11,932 bases of DNA. Source: JANPEZ01 sp031423155. GTDB taxonomy: Bacteria; Actinomycetota; UBA4738; HRBIN12. The stretch is taken from assembly GCA_031423155.1 (NCBI GenBank), contig JANPEZ010000128.1, forward strand, positions 1-11,932, read 5' to 3'. Below are positions 1 to 5,339 of this stretch, one piece after another; positions within the stretch are counted from its first letter, which is position 1, and the number at the start of each line of letters is the position of its first letter. A model generated the notes under the pieces. That model searched no databases, had not been told where the DNA came from, and saw only the letters and a program-made list of their open reading frames with translations. Made by a program: the position numbers and the translations under genes.

Positions 1-128
1 GCAAGAACTACTACCAGGAGCTTCAGGAGGACGCGCTGATCATGTGGGTCGACGAGGTCCGCACGCCCGCATACGCCGAGCGCCTGGCGCGGATCGCGCG
101 GGAGCTCCCGGAGGGCGCGCGGCCCTGA
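1..128 (+). CDS. rimI: RimI-type ribosomal-protein N-acetyltransferase, C-terminal fragment
   Basis: Only the last 41 or so codons are inside the window; the frame runs from base 3 to a TGA at 126-128. The peptide reads KNYYQELQEDALIMWVDEV followed by a charged helical tail. The YYQE...EDALIMW pattern matches the last strand of RimI-family GNAT enzymes, which acetylate the N-terminal alanine of ribosomal protein S18. Its position 18 bases before tsaD supports this, because rimI and tsaD are commonly adjacent (tsaB-rimI-tsaD) in Gram-positive genomes. The acetyl-CoA-binding part lies outside the window, so the call rests on the C-terminal signature and the neighbour. The tail of about 20 residues after the core is longer than in short RimI proteins. 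Confidence 0.75.
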   Translation, partial: KNYYQELQEDALIMWVDEVRTPAYAERLARIARELPEGARP

Positions 129-139
129 CCGGCCGCGCG
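116..139 (+). promoter_or_regulatory. GC hairpin across the rimI stop and tsaD leader
   Basis: CGCGCGGCC (116-124) pairs perfectly with GGCCGCGCG (131-139) around a 6-base loop, CTGACC. The rimI stop codon TGA (126-128) lies in the loop, and the 3' arm ends 7 bases before the tsaD ATG at 147, so it covers the place where a ribosome would load. No U-tract follows, so it is unlikely to be an intrinsic terminator. Inferred role: a stem that translation through the end of rimI would open, coupling tsaD to rimI translation. Confidence 0.45.
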
Positions 140-146
140 AAGCCAG

Positions 147-1154
147 ATGCTCACCCTCGGGATCGAAACGTCGTGCGATGAGACGGCCGTCGCCCTGGTT
201 GAAGACGGCTTCACGGTTCGCTCGAACCTGATCGCTTCTCAGGTGGACCTGCACCGGCGTTTCGGAGGGGTCGTTCCCGAAGTGGCCGCACGCGCGCACG
301 TCGAGTCCCTGAACCCTCTGCTGGAACAGGCTCTGGAAGAGGCCGGCGCCTCGTTCAACGACATCGACGGCGTCGCGTGCACGGTCGGTCCAGGCCTCGT
401 CGGCGCGTTGCTCGTCGGGATGGCGGCGGCCAAGGCGGTGTCTCTCGCGACCGGCGCGCCCTTCGTCGGCGTGAACCACCTGGAGGGGCACATCTGGGCG
501 AACTTCCTGGAACACGGCCGGCCCGAGCCGCCGTATGTGGCGCTCGTCGTATCGGGCGGCCACACGATGTTGGTCCACATGCCGGACGAGCACCGCCACG
601 TCCTGCTCGGCCAGACGCTCGATGATGCGGCCGGCGAGGCTTTCGACAAGGTCGCGCGCCTGATGGGCCTGGGCTTCCCCGGAGGACCGGCGCTGGACAA
701 GGCTTCCCAGACCGGTGACCCGAGCGCGATCCGATTCCCGCGCGCGATGGAGAACTCCGGCGACTTCGACTTCTCCCTGAGTGGCCTCAAGACCGCGGTC
801 CTCAAACATGTGAAGAAGGAGCGCGAGGCCGGCATCGACATCGACCTGAACGACCTGGCCGCGAGTTTCCAGGAAGCGGTCGTCGATGTTCAGGTGAAGA
901 AGACCATCGCCGCGGCCCGCGAGTCGGGCGTCGAGACGGTCCTGCTCGGCGGCGGAGTCGTGGCCAACACCCGCCTGCGAGTGAGGATGCAGGCCGACTG
1001 CGAGGCAGCAGGTCTGAAGGTCCTATTCCCGTCGATCGGCCTCTGCACGGACAACGCGGCGATGATCGCGTGCGTGGGAGCGGCAAGGCTGAAGGCGGGG
1101 GAGACCACTCCGCTCGACATCGGGGCCGATCCGAACCTAAGGTTGACGGCGTGA
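147..1154 (+). CDS. tsaD: tRNA N6-adenosine threonylcarbamoyltransferase TsaD
   Basis: This 335-residue protein has the usual TsaD length. It transfers the threonylcarbamoyl group from threonylcarbamoyl-AMP to A37 of tRNAs that read ANN codons (the t6A modification), acting in the cytoplasm with TsaB and, in many bacteria, TsaE. Visible signatures: N-terminal LGIETSCDET (4-13) of the ASKHA ATPase fold; GPGLVGALLVG (81-91); NHLEGHIWAN (110-119), with metal ligands His111 and His115; SGGHT (136-140); the GEAFDKVARLMGLGFPGGP block (163-181); GGGVVANTRLR (268-278); and TDNAAMI (301-307), whose Asp302 is the third metal ligand. The ATG at 147 puts LGIETS at the normal N-terminus. Its Shine-Dalgarno is weak and partly inside the hairpin at 116-139, so coupling to rimI is likely. 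The stop overlaps the GTG of the next gene. Confidence 0.98.
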   Translation: MLTLGIETSCDETAVALVEDGFTVRSNLIASQVDLHRRFGGVVPEVAARAHVESLNPLLEQALEEAGASFNDIDGVACTVGPGLVGALLVGMAAAKAVSLATGAPFVGVNHLEGHIWANFLEHGRPEPPYVALVVSGGHTMLVHMPDEHRHVLLGQTLDDAAGEAFDKVARLMGLGFPGGPALDKASQTGDPSAIRFPRAMENSGDFDFSLSGLKTAVLKHVKKEREAGIDIDLNDLAASFQEAVVDVQVKKTIAAARESGVETVLLGGGVVANTRLRVRMQADCEAAGLKVLFPSIGLCTDNAAMIACVGAARLKAGETTPLDIGADPNLRLTA

Positions 1155-2095
1155 AGACCGTCCTGGTGACCGGGGGCGCCGGGTTCATCGGCTCGCACCT
1201 TGCCGACCGTCTCCTCGCAGAGGGCTACCGCGTGATCAGCGTCGACGACCTGACCACGGGGCGCATCGCCAACCTCTCCGAGGCGCGCGGCTACGGCAAG
1301 GAGTTCACGTTCTTCAACATGGACGTGAGAGCCGAGGGCCTGCAGCCTCTCTTCGAACGACATCGCCCCGAGGTCGTGTTCCATCTGGCTGCCCAGTCCG
1401 GTGTCAGGCCTTCCCTCGAAGATCCCACGAAGGACGCGAGCATCAACATCATGGGAACCATCAACGTCTTGGAATGCGCGGCCCGCGCCGGCGTACGAAA
1501 GGTGATCTACGCCGCCAGCGGTGGCACCATCTACGGCGATCCCAAGCGGATCCCGGCGAAAGAGTCTGCGGCGCAAGGCTCTCATCCGATGAGCCCCTAC
1601 GGGATATCCAAGAAGGTCGCGGTGGACTACCTGGGCTTCTTCCAGCGGTTCAGGGGGCTCGACTACACCGCCCTGGCTCTGGGCAACGTCTACGGGCCCC
1701 GGCAGGATCCCAACGGAGAGGCCGGCGTCGTCGCGATCTTCGCCTCCAAGATGCTGGCAGGGGAGTCGCCATCGATCTTCGGCGACGGCAACCAGACCCG
1801 CGACTACGTCTTCATCGATGACACCGTCCACTCGTTCGTGCAGGCGATGGACCGCGGCTCCGGCAAGCTCGTGAACATCGGCACGGGGTTGGAAACCAGC
1901 GTGAACGGTCTCTACAAGATGCTCGCCGACATCTGCGGGTACACGGGTGAGCACGGCACCGGCCCGCTTCCACCAGGAGAGCTCAGAAGGATCGCGCTCG
2001 ACATCTCGGCGGCTCCGGCCGCGATCGCGTGGAAGCCCTGGACCCATCTGGAAGACGGCCTCGGCGAGACCGTCGCTTACTTGAAAGGCGTCTGA
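1151..2095 (+). CDS. NAD-dependent sugar-nucleotide epimerase (GalE-like, extended SDR)
   Basis: 314 residues, a normal length for an extended short-chain dehydrogenase/reductase. An N-terminal Rossmann fold carries TGGAGFIGSH (7-16) for NAD; VDD (31-33) sits at the end of the second strand; HLAAQSGVRPS (78-88) is typical of UDP-glucose 4-epimerases. The catalytic set is Ser123/Thr126 in SGGTIYG with Tyr150 and Lys154 in SPYGISKK. NVYGPRQDP (179-187) and GDGNQTRDYVFIDD (211-224) are the substrate-side signatures. A UDP-glucose/galactose 4-epimerase role for envelope polysaccharide is most likely, but UDP-glucuronate or UDP-GlcNAc epimerase cannot be excluded. The GTG at 1151 overlaps the tsaD TGA (GTGA) and starts just before the Rossmann motif. 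An ATG further upstream in the same frame (1070) would lie inside tsaD and add a non-family extension, so it is rejected. Confidence 0.9.
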   Translation: MKTVLVTGGAGFIGSHLADRLLAEGYRVISVDDLTTGRIANLSEARGYGKEFTFFNMDVRAEGLQPLFERHRPEVVFHLAAQSGVRPSLEDPTKDASINIMGTINVLECAARAGVRKVIYAASGGTIYGDPKRIPAKESAAQGSHPMSPYGISKKVAVDYLGFFQRFRGLDYTALALGNVYGPRQDPNGEAGVVAIFASKMLAGESPSIFGDGNQTRDYVFIDDTVHSFVQAMDRGSGKLVNIGTGLETSVNGLYKMLADICGYTGEHGTGPLPPGELRRIALDISAAPAAIAWKPWTHLEDGLGETVAYLKGV

Positions 2096-2101
2096 GTCTT
2101 A

Positions 2102-2443
2102 GTGTCCTCGAAGACCTTCACCGTGATGGATCTCGTCTTGGAGCCGGAGCCGCTCGACCTCGCGCAGATAGTCGAGGGGACTCCTGAGATATCCGGCCTG
2201 GTGCTGTCCGAAGAAGGACCGATCGTGCGAGGCGTATGGCAGTGCACGCCCGGAGTCGTTACGGACGTAGAGCAGGACGAGATGCTCGTGGTCGTTTCCG
2301 GCCGGGCCACGGTCGAAGTAGAGGGCGGCGAGACCTTGGAGCTGTCACCGGGCGTCGTGTGTCTCCTGAAGCGGGGAGCCCGCACCGTGTGGACGGTTCA
2401 CGAGACCCTGCGCAAGGTCTACCAGACCACCCTGCACGAGTAG
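2102..2443 (+). CDS. Small single-domain cupin (Cupin_3/DUF861-like)
   Basis: 113 residues forming one small beta-barrel. The pattern from about residue 40, GVWQCTPG (44-51), then DEMLVVVSGRATVEVEGG (59-76), SPGVV (82-86), and W97 followed by ETLRKVYQT (101-109), matches cupin-type proteins related to EutQ and DUF861. The cupin His/Glu metal ligands are largely absent (Glu60 remains), so it may bind a ligand rather than act as a metal enzyme. The true reaction is unknown. The GTG at 2102 follows the epimerase stop by 6 bases, suggesting one transcript. The Shine-Dalgarno is weak (AAAGG, 2084-2088), and GTG 2123 or ATG 2126 are possible later starts that keep the whole barrel. The convergent HEPN gene begins one base after its stop. 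Confidence 0.75.
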   Translation: MSSKTFTVMDLVLEPEPLDLAQIVEGTPEISGLVLSEEGPIVRGVWQCTPGVVTDVEQDEMLVVVSGRATVEVEGGETLELSPGVVCLLKRGARTVWTVHETLRKVYQTTLHE

Positions 2444-2453
2444 GTCATCGTGC
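2434..2453. terminator. Stem-loop at the convergent cupin/HEPN junction (candidate bidirectional terminator)
   Basis: GCACGA (2434-2439) pairs with TCGTGC (2448-2453) around an 8-base loop. That loop contains both stop codons, the cupin TAG (2441-2443) and the HEPN stop on the other strand (2445-2447). There is no T-tract on either side and the stem is only 6 bp, so it would be a weak or attenuator-type element. It is listed because its position is exact for a shared 3' end. Confidence 0.3.
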
Positions 2454-2855
2454 CCGTGTAACGACCCCTCGGCTCCAAAGGACCAGCCGGGATGCGCGCT
2501 GAAGCGCGTCGCGGGCTTCCTTGGGCGTTGCGCGCCTTGATCCGTACTCGACCGCCGTCTTCCTGGCCAGGAGTTGCCTCAGTTGTCTAGCCTTCACCTT
2601 GATCTCACTACCGCCACCGGCCAGTTCCTCGAGCAGATCGGCCGCGCGCGCGTGATCCGCATCGCTGGAACGCACGCCCGCCAGCGCGATCGCGACGGCG
2701 TCGCTCGCGCTGATCGCCGCATGGATCGCGTTCAGCATCGCGGCATCGTGAAGGGCCGCCTCGGCTGCCGCCTCGCCGGCTTCCAGGAACTGTTCCGCCT
2801 TCGCAAGGTGCTCACGCGCCCTAGAGCGGGGGATCGAGACGCGTTTGCCGCTCAT
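2445..2855 (-). CDS. HEPN-family protein (partner of the adjacent MNT)
   Basis: 136 residues, all helical in appearance. The N-terminal part, REHLAKAEQFLEAGEAAAEAAL followed by AAMLNAIHAAISASDAVAIAL (38-58), is the HEPN core. A second block at DHARAADLLEEL (67-78) and the motif LLARKTAVEYG (95-105) follow. The ATG at 2855 overlaps the TGA of the MNT gene (ATGA) and is preferred over an upstream in-frame ATG (2918) that lies inside the MNT coding region. HEPN toxins of the HepT type are RNases using an RX4-6H motif (RX4HXY in HepT). Here the expected position reads R98-X5-Y104 with no His, and the only RX5H is R62-H68, in a different place. It may therefore be a divergent or catalytically inactive member. 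Family assignment is fairly secure; toxicity is not. Confidence 0.75.
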   Translation of the reverse strand: MSGKRVSIPRSRAREHLAKAEQFLEAGEAAAEAALHDAAMLNAIHAAISASDAVAIALAGVRSSDADHARAADLLEELAGGGSEIKVKARQLRQLLARKTAVEYGSRRATPKEARDALQRASRLVLWSRGVVTRAR

Positions 2856-3478
2856 CCTGCAGCCGCGTGATCGCGCATCGGGCGTAGAGGGATGCCCTCC
2901 TTCTCGATCACTCTCCACAGGGCCGAGCCGGAGCCGCGTTTGGTCATCTCTCGGATGGGGCGCGTGGCGACGACGGCCTGAACGCGGTTCCCGAACGTCA
3001 TCTTGGTCTCGTCCGACAGGTCTTCCATGATCGTCTCGAGCTCCCCGGCGCGGGAGGCGGGACAGATGAGAGCCATGTCGATATCACTGTCGGGGGTCAG
3101 GTCGCCGCGCGCAGCACTCCCGAAGAGCCATGCCGCGCTCACCCAGGATGCCTTGGACGAGATGTGTCCTTCCAAGAGGGCGACGAGGTCATCGAACATC
3201 TCGCTCTCCCGGGCGAACATCCGCCCCAAGACCCCCGCGAGGAAGTGTTCAGGTTCGAATCGATATCCGTCTGAGATCGAAGAGCGGCTGACCGTGACAA
3301 GGCCTGTCTGCCGAAGGGAGTCGAGCACGGCCGAGGCCGTCGGGTGGCTCACGCCTGCTCGGCGCGCCAACTCCCTAACCCCGGCGCTCGCACCCGTCGG
3401 CAGTTGACATAGCGCCCGCAGAACCTTGATGTGGCTTCGCCCAGCGAAAACGTCGTCGAAAGGGTGAACAGATCTCAT
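2852..3478 (-). CDS. Winged-helix DNA-binding domain fused to a minimal nucleotidyltransferase (MNT)
   Basis: 208 residues. Residues about 15-75 form a winged helix: HIKVLRALCQ, then VRELARRAGVSHPTASAVLDSL as the helix-turn-helix and LVTVSRSSISDGYRF as the wing. Residues about 95-200 are a pol-beta-like nucleotidyltransferase with Gly120-Ser121 followed after exactly ten residues by Asp132-X-Asp134, the GSX10DXD signature of MntA-type antitoxins, which AMPylate HEPN toxins. The start ATG (3476-3478) has a good Shine-Dalgarno (GAGAGGA, six bases upstream on the minus strand). It is followed by the HEPN gene with an ATGA overlap. The fused DNA-binding domain plus the palindrome over its promoter suggest that it represses its own operon. 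Whether the pair acts as a toxin-antitoxin system, a phage defence or a housekeeping regulator cannot be decided here. Confidence 0.88.
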   Translation of the reverse strand: MRSVHPFDDVFAGRSHIKVLRALCQLPTGASAGVRELARRAGVSHPTASAVLDSLRQTGLVTVSRSSISDGYRFEPEHFLAGVLGRMFARESEMFDDLVALLEGHISSKASWVSAAWLFGSAARGDLTPDSDIDMALICPASRAGELETIMEDLSDETKMTFGNRVQAVVATRPIREMTKRGSGSALWRVIEKEGIPLRPMRDHAAAG

Positions 3479-3502
3479 CGCCCGTCCTCTCAGTGGAAAG
3501 AT

Positions 3503-3531
3503 ATCCTACCAAGTGGTAGGAATAGTTACCA
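3503..3531 (-). promoter_or_regulatory. Predicted promoter of the MNT-HEPN operon
   Basis: Read on the minus strand: TGGTAA (3526-3531) as a weak -35, a 17-base spacer, and TAGGAT (3503-3508) as the -10. This predicts a transcript start near 3496 and a leader of about 18 bases carrying the GAGAGGA ribosome site before the ATG at 3478. The -10 matches the sigma-70 consensus at 4 of 6 positions and the -35 at 3 of 6, so the support comes from spacing and position. Confidence 0.4.
3504..3521. promoter_or_regulatory. 18-bp palindromic operator in the divergent MNT/sORF region
   Basis: TCCTACCAAGTGGTAGGA consists of perfect 8-base arms (TCCTACCA and TGGTAGGA) with a 2-base centre. It covers the predicted -10 and part of the spacer of the MNT promoter, where a bound dimer would block polymerase. 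A further half-site-like TTACC lies at 3526-3530. The best candidate ligand is the winged helix of the MNT protein itself. The site lies about 70 bases upstream of the plus-strand sORF-GNAT pair and could affect it too. Confidence 0.6.
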
Positions 3532-3592
3532 CCTCCAGGGCGGAGCTCGCCCGGACTGAGTAGCCTCGCTCCGCTGAAGGGAGTCGATCTTC

Positions 3593-3706
3593 ATGAAGAA
3601 GGGACTGAGGGGCCGGTTCGCGAACCATGTTCCCCCCGTGATGGAGGCTCTCGGTCTGGCCGAGGTGGAACACCAGCCACGCAACAACCGCATGCGAGCC
3701 GAGTGA
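3593..3706 (+). CDS. 37-residue hypothetical small protein coupled to the GNAT gene
   Basis: A short ORF starting MKKGLRGRFANHVPPV and ending at TGA 3704-3706. I do not recognise it. Two features argue that it is translated: a strong Shine-Dalgarno AAGGGAG (3577-3583) nine bases before the ATG, and a GTGA overlap in which its stop shares bases with the GTG of the acetyltransferase, the same coupling seen at tsaD/epimerase and at the PHP/IMPase junction. The peptide is basic (about 7 Lys/Arg against 4 Glu), has no membrane segment or Cys, and has a central stretch VMEALGLAEVE that could form a short helix. It could be a functional micro-protein, or a leader peptide whose translation sets expression of the GNAT, which otherwise has no Shine-Dalgarno of its own outside this ORF. 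Confidence 0.5.
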   Translation: MKKGLRGRFANHVPPVMEALGLAEVEHQPRNNRMRAE

Positions 3707-4476
3707 TCTCGGCAGAACTAGCGGCATTCGCCGAGGATCCGGGTGCCTACGCCGAGATCGGAACCGACGAAGAGCGGGTACTCACCGACGAGGTCTGCGT
3801 GACGTTCTCGCCCGGCGAGCACTACTGGTCGACGTCCGTTGAGCGCGTCAGGTTCGAAGCGATCGCGGAGGGTCTGTCCGGCGTACGGGACCTGATGCGA
3901 GCGCGCGGACGTTCGCAAGCCGCCTGGGCGCTCGGACCCTCTGCCTCGCATCTCCTCGAACCTCTCATCGGCCTGGGTCTGGAAAGCGAGTCCGACGAGG
4001 GTTCTGCAGTCCTCGTTCTGGACGAGCCTCCGAGGGTTAGGCCCTCGGCCTTCGAAGTCATCGTGACGGAGACGTTCGAAGAACATCTGGCCTCGATCGA
4101 GATCAGCGCCCAGGGTTTCGGCTACTCACAGCACGACGCGGAGGATGAACGCCGCCGCGCGCGTGAGACCTTCGAGTCCGAAAGGGCCGGAGGCGATACC
4201 GCCCGCATGATCGCCTACGACGGGGGCCGCCCCGTCGCGACCGGTCGCGCCTGGTTCTCCCCCTTCGGCCTCTACCTCGGGGGAGGGGCGACCCTGCCGG
4301 GCGATCGCTCGCGCGGTGCGATGAGCGCTCTGATCGCCTCGGCCTGGGGGCAGGCGGCCCTGCGTGGTACGCCGGCGTTGGTCATGCATGCCGGGCCGAT
4401 GGCGGCGCCGGCGCTGCAACGGCTGGGCGCTCGAAACCTCGGGACGATCAGGCACCTCATCGACCGCAACGCGTGA
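3703..4476 (+). CDS. GNAT-family N-acetyltransferase with an extra N-terminal domain
   Basis: 257 residues in two parts. Residues 117-253 form a GNAT domain: FEVIVTETFEEHLA opens it, ARMIAYDGGRPVATGRAWF (167-185) is the central hairpin, and LYLGGGATLPGDRSRGAMSALI (190-211) is motif A, with RSRGA as the acetyl-CoA pyrophosphate loop. The segment from APALQRLGARNLGTIRHLI (235-253) is the closing alpha-beta unit. Residues 1-110 are more divergent, acidic, and may be a degenerate second GNAT half, as in tandem-GNAT proteins: GVRDLMRARGRSQAAWALG resembles the start of such domains. Substrate unknown. The GTG at 3703 is chosen for its overlap with the upstream small ORF. The gene ends 6 bases before the convergent IclR gene. 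It lacks a ribbon-helix-helix partner, so a TacAT-type toxin role is unlikely. Confidence 0.78.
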   Translation: MISAELAAFAEDPGAYAEIGTDEERVLTDEVCVTFSPGEHYWSTSVERVRFEAIAEGLSGVRDLMRARGRSQAAWALGPSASHLLEPLIGLGLESESDEGSAVLVLDEPPRVRPSAFEVIVTETFEEHLASIEISAQGFGYSQHDAEDERRRARETFESERAGGDTARMIAYDGGRPVATGRAWFSPFGLYLGGGATLPGDRSRGAMSALIASAWGQAALRGTPALVMHAGPMAAPALQRLGARNLGTIRHLIDRNA

Positions 4477-4482
4477 AGGGAC

Positions 4483-5235
4483 CTATCGGCGCCCGGCCAT
4501 CCGATGTGACGCGGCCGCGGCGGCATCCATCACCTGCCGCGCTAGATTCGGCTGGTCCTTCTCGGGAAGCCGGTAGTTGGGCCCGGAAACGCTGATGGCG
4601 GCCACCGCACGACCCTCGGCCAGGACCGGCGCGGCGATGGTTACGAGCCCGTCTTCCAGCTCTCCCCGGCCGGCCGCGTATCCCTGACGCCGGGCCTTGT
4701 CCAGCAAGGCGTCCAGCCGCTCGGGATCGGTCACCGTCCGCGGCGTGAGCCGTTCCAGCTTGCCGCGCAACAGCGCCTGTCGGGCCCGGGGATCTCCGAA
4801 GGCGATCAACACCTTGCCGCTCGAACTCGCGTGCGCCGAACTACGGCGGCCGACCCAGCTGGCCATCACGACCGTGTGGGCCGGCGTGACCTGATCGACG
4901 TAGACGACATGCACTCCGTCCAGGATCGCCAGATTCGCGGTCTCCGATGTAACGGCGGAAAGGTGCTCCAGCTCCGGGCGGGCCTGGCTCACGACCGGAA
5001 GCAGAGCCACGGTTGCGGCGGCCAGGCCGACGATCCTGGCCCCCAGGCGGTAGCGCCCCGATACTTCCTCGCGTTCCACGAATCGGCTCGCGGCGAGCGT
5101 TCCCAGCAGACGGGATGCGGTGGAGGGGTGAACATCCAGCCTTCGCGCGATCTCTCTCACCCCGAGCGGGTCCTCGCAGGTCCCGAGCATATCCAGCAGG
5201 CGCACAACCCTGTCCGCTCCGTCGGTTCTGCGCAT
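4483..5235 (-). CDS. IclR-family transcriptional regulator
   Basis: 250 residues with the standard two-domain IclR layout. An N-terminal winged helix has the HTH at about 23-45 (PLGVREIARRLDVHPSTASRLL) and the wing SGRYRLG (59-65). The C-terminal GAF-like effector domain runs from about 80: ETANLAILDGVHVVYVDQV (98-116), SSSGKVLIAF (137-146), and GYAAGRGELEDGLVTIAAPV (185-204). IclR proteins bind small organic effectors and control adjacent catabolic or uptake genes. Here the divergent PHP-IMPase-transporter operon is the obvious target. The start chosen is the ATG at 5235 (MRRTDGADRVVRLLD), matching where the family begins. A TTG at 5271 would add 12 residues of unlikely sequence and run through the promoter. 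No effector can be inferred from the pocket residues. Confidence 0.93.
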   Translation of the reverse strand: MRRTDGADRVVRLLDMLGTCEDPLGVREIARRLDVHPSTASRLLGTLAASRFVEREEVSGRYRLGARIVGLAAATVALLPVVSQARPELEHLSAVTSETANLAILDGVHVVYVDQVTPAHTVVMASWVGRRSSAHASSSGKVLIAFGDPRARQALLRGKLERLTPRTVTDPERLDALLDKARRQGYAAGRGELEDGLVTIAAPVLAEGRAVAAISVSGPNYRLPEKDQPNLARQVMDAAAAASHRMAGRR

Positions 5236-5242
5236 GCATGAC

Positions 5243-5271
5243 AACCTAGAGGTCTGTTGCCCTGACGGCAA
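5243..5271 (-). promoter_or_regulatory. Predicted promoter of the IclR gene, giving a leaderless mRNA
   Basis: On the minus strand, TTGCCG (5266-5271) is separated by 17 bases from TAGGTT (5243-5248). The expected start point, about 7 bases further on, falls on or next to the ATG at 5235. With no convincing Shine-Dalgarno, a leaderless transcript, common in actinobacteria, is the simplest reading. The -10 matches the consensus at only 3 of 6 positions. Confidence 0.35.
5257..5271. promoter_or_regulatory. Inverted repeat TTGCC-N5-GGCAA, candidate IclR operator
   Basis: Perfect 5-base arms (5257-5261 and 5267-5271) around CTGAC. The site overlaps the predicted -35 of the IclR gene and ends 8 bases upstream of the predicted -35 of the PHP operon. 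That suits a regulator that represses itself and activates or represses the divergent operon. IclR-family operators are usually short palindromes of about this size, but no specific consensus is matched. Confidence 0.4.
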
Positions 5272-5279
5272 TACCCCCC

Positions 5280-5309
5280 TTGTCCTGCTCGGACGGTCTC
5301 TCCTAGCAT
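5280..5309 (+). promoter_or_regulatory. Predicted promoter of the PHP-IMPase-transporter operon
   Basis: TTGTCC (5280-5285) and TAGCAT (5304-5309) are 18 bases apart, each matching the sigma-70 consensus at 4 of 6 positions. The predicted start near 5316 gives a leader of about 24 bases containing the Shine-Dalgarno-like GAAGGGGGCAGGG (5328-5340), which runs into the GTG start at 5340. Confidence 0.4.
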
Positions 5310-5339
5310 CCGCCCGACGGCAGCCTAGAAGGGGGCAGG

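Noticed and set aside
890..2047. Long minus-strand open frame (385 codons) opposite tsaD and the epimerase
   Set aside because: It lies opposite two confidently assigned genes, its product is Arg/Gly/Asp-rich and resembles no family, and long antisense frames are expected in GC-rich coding DNA.
3538..3552. Short hairpin GGGCG-N5-CGCCC upstream of the small ORF as a riboswitch or terminator
   Set aside because: A single 5-bp GC stem without a T-tract or conserved core; too common in GC-rich DNA to call.
3703..4476. Possibility that the GNAT gene is a TacT-type toxin with a small antitoxin
   Set aside because: TacT-type toxins are about 160-180 residues and pair with a ribbon-helix-helix antitoxin of about 90 residues. 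Here the enzyme is 257 residues and the upstream peptide is only 37 residues with no such fold visible.
4485..4505. ATCGG-N11-CCGAT at the GNAT/IclR convergent junction as a terminator
   Set aside because: The stem is 5 bp with a long loop and no T-tract; it is indistinguishable from chance.
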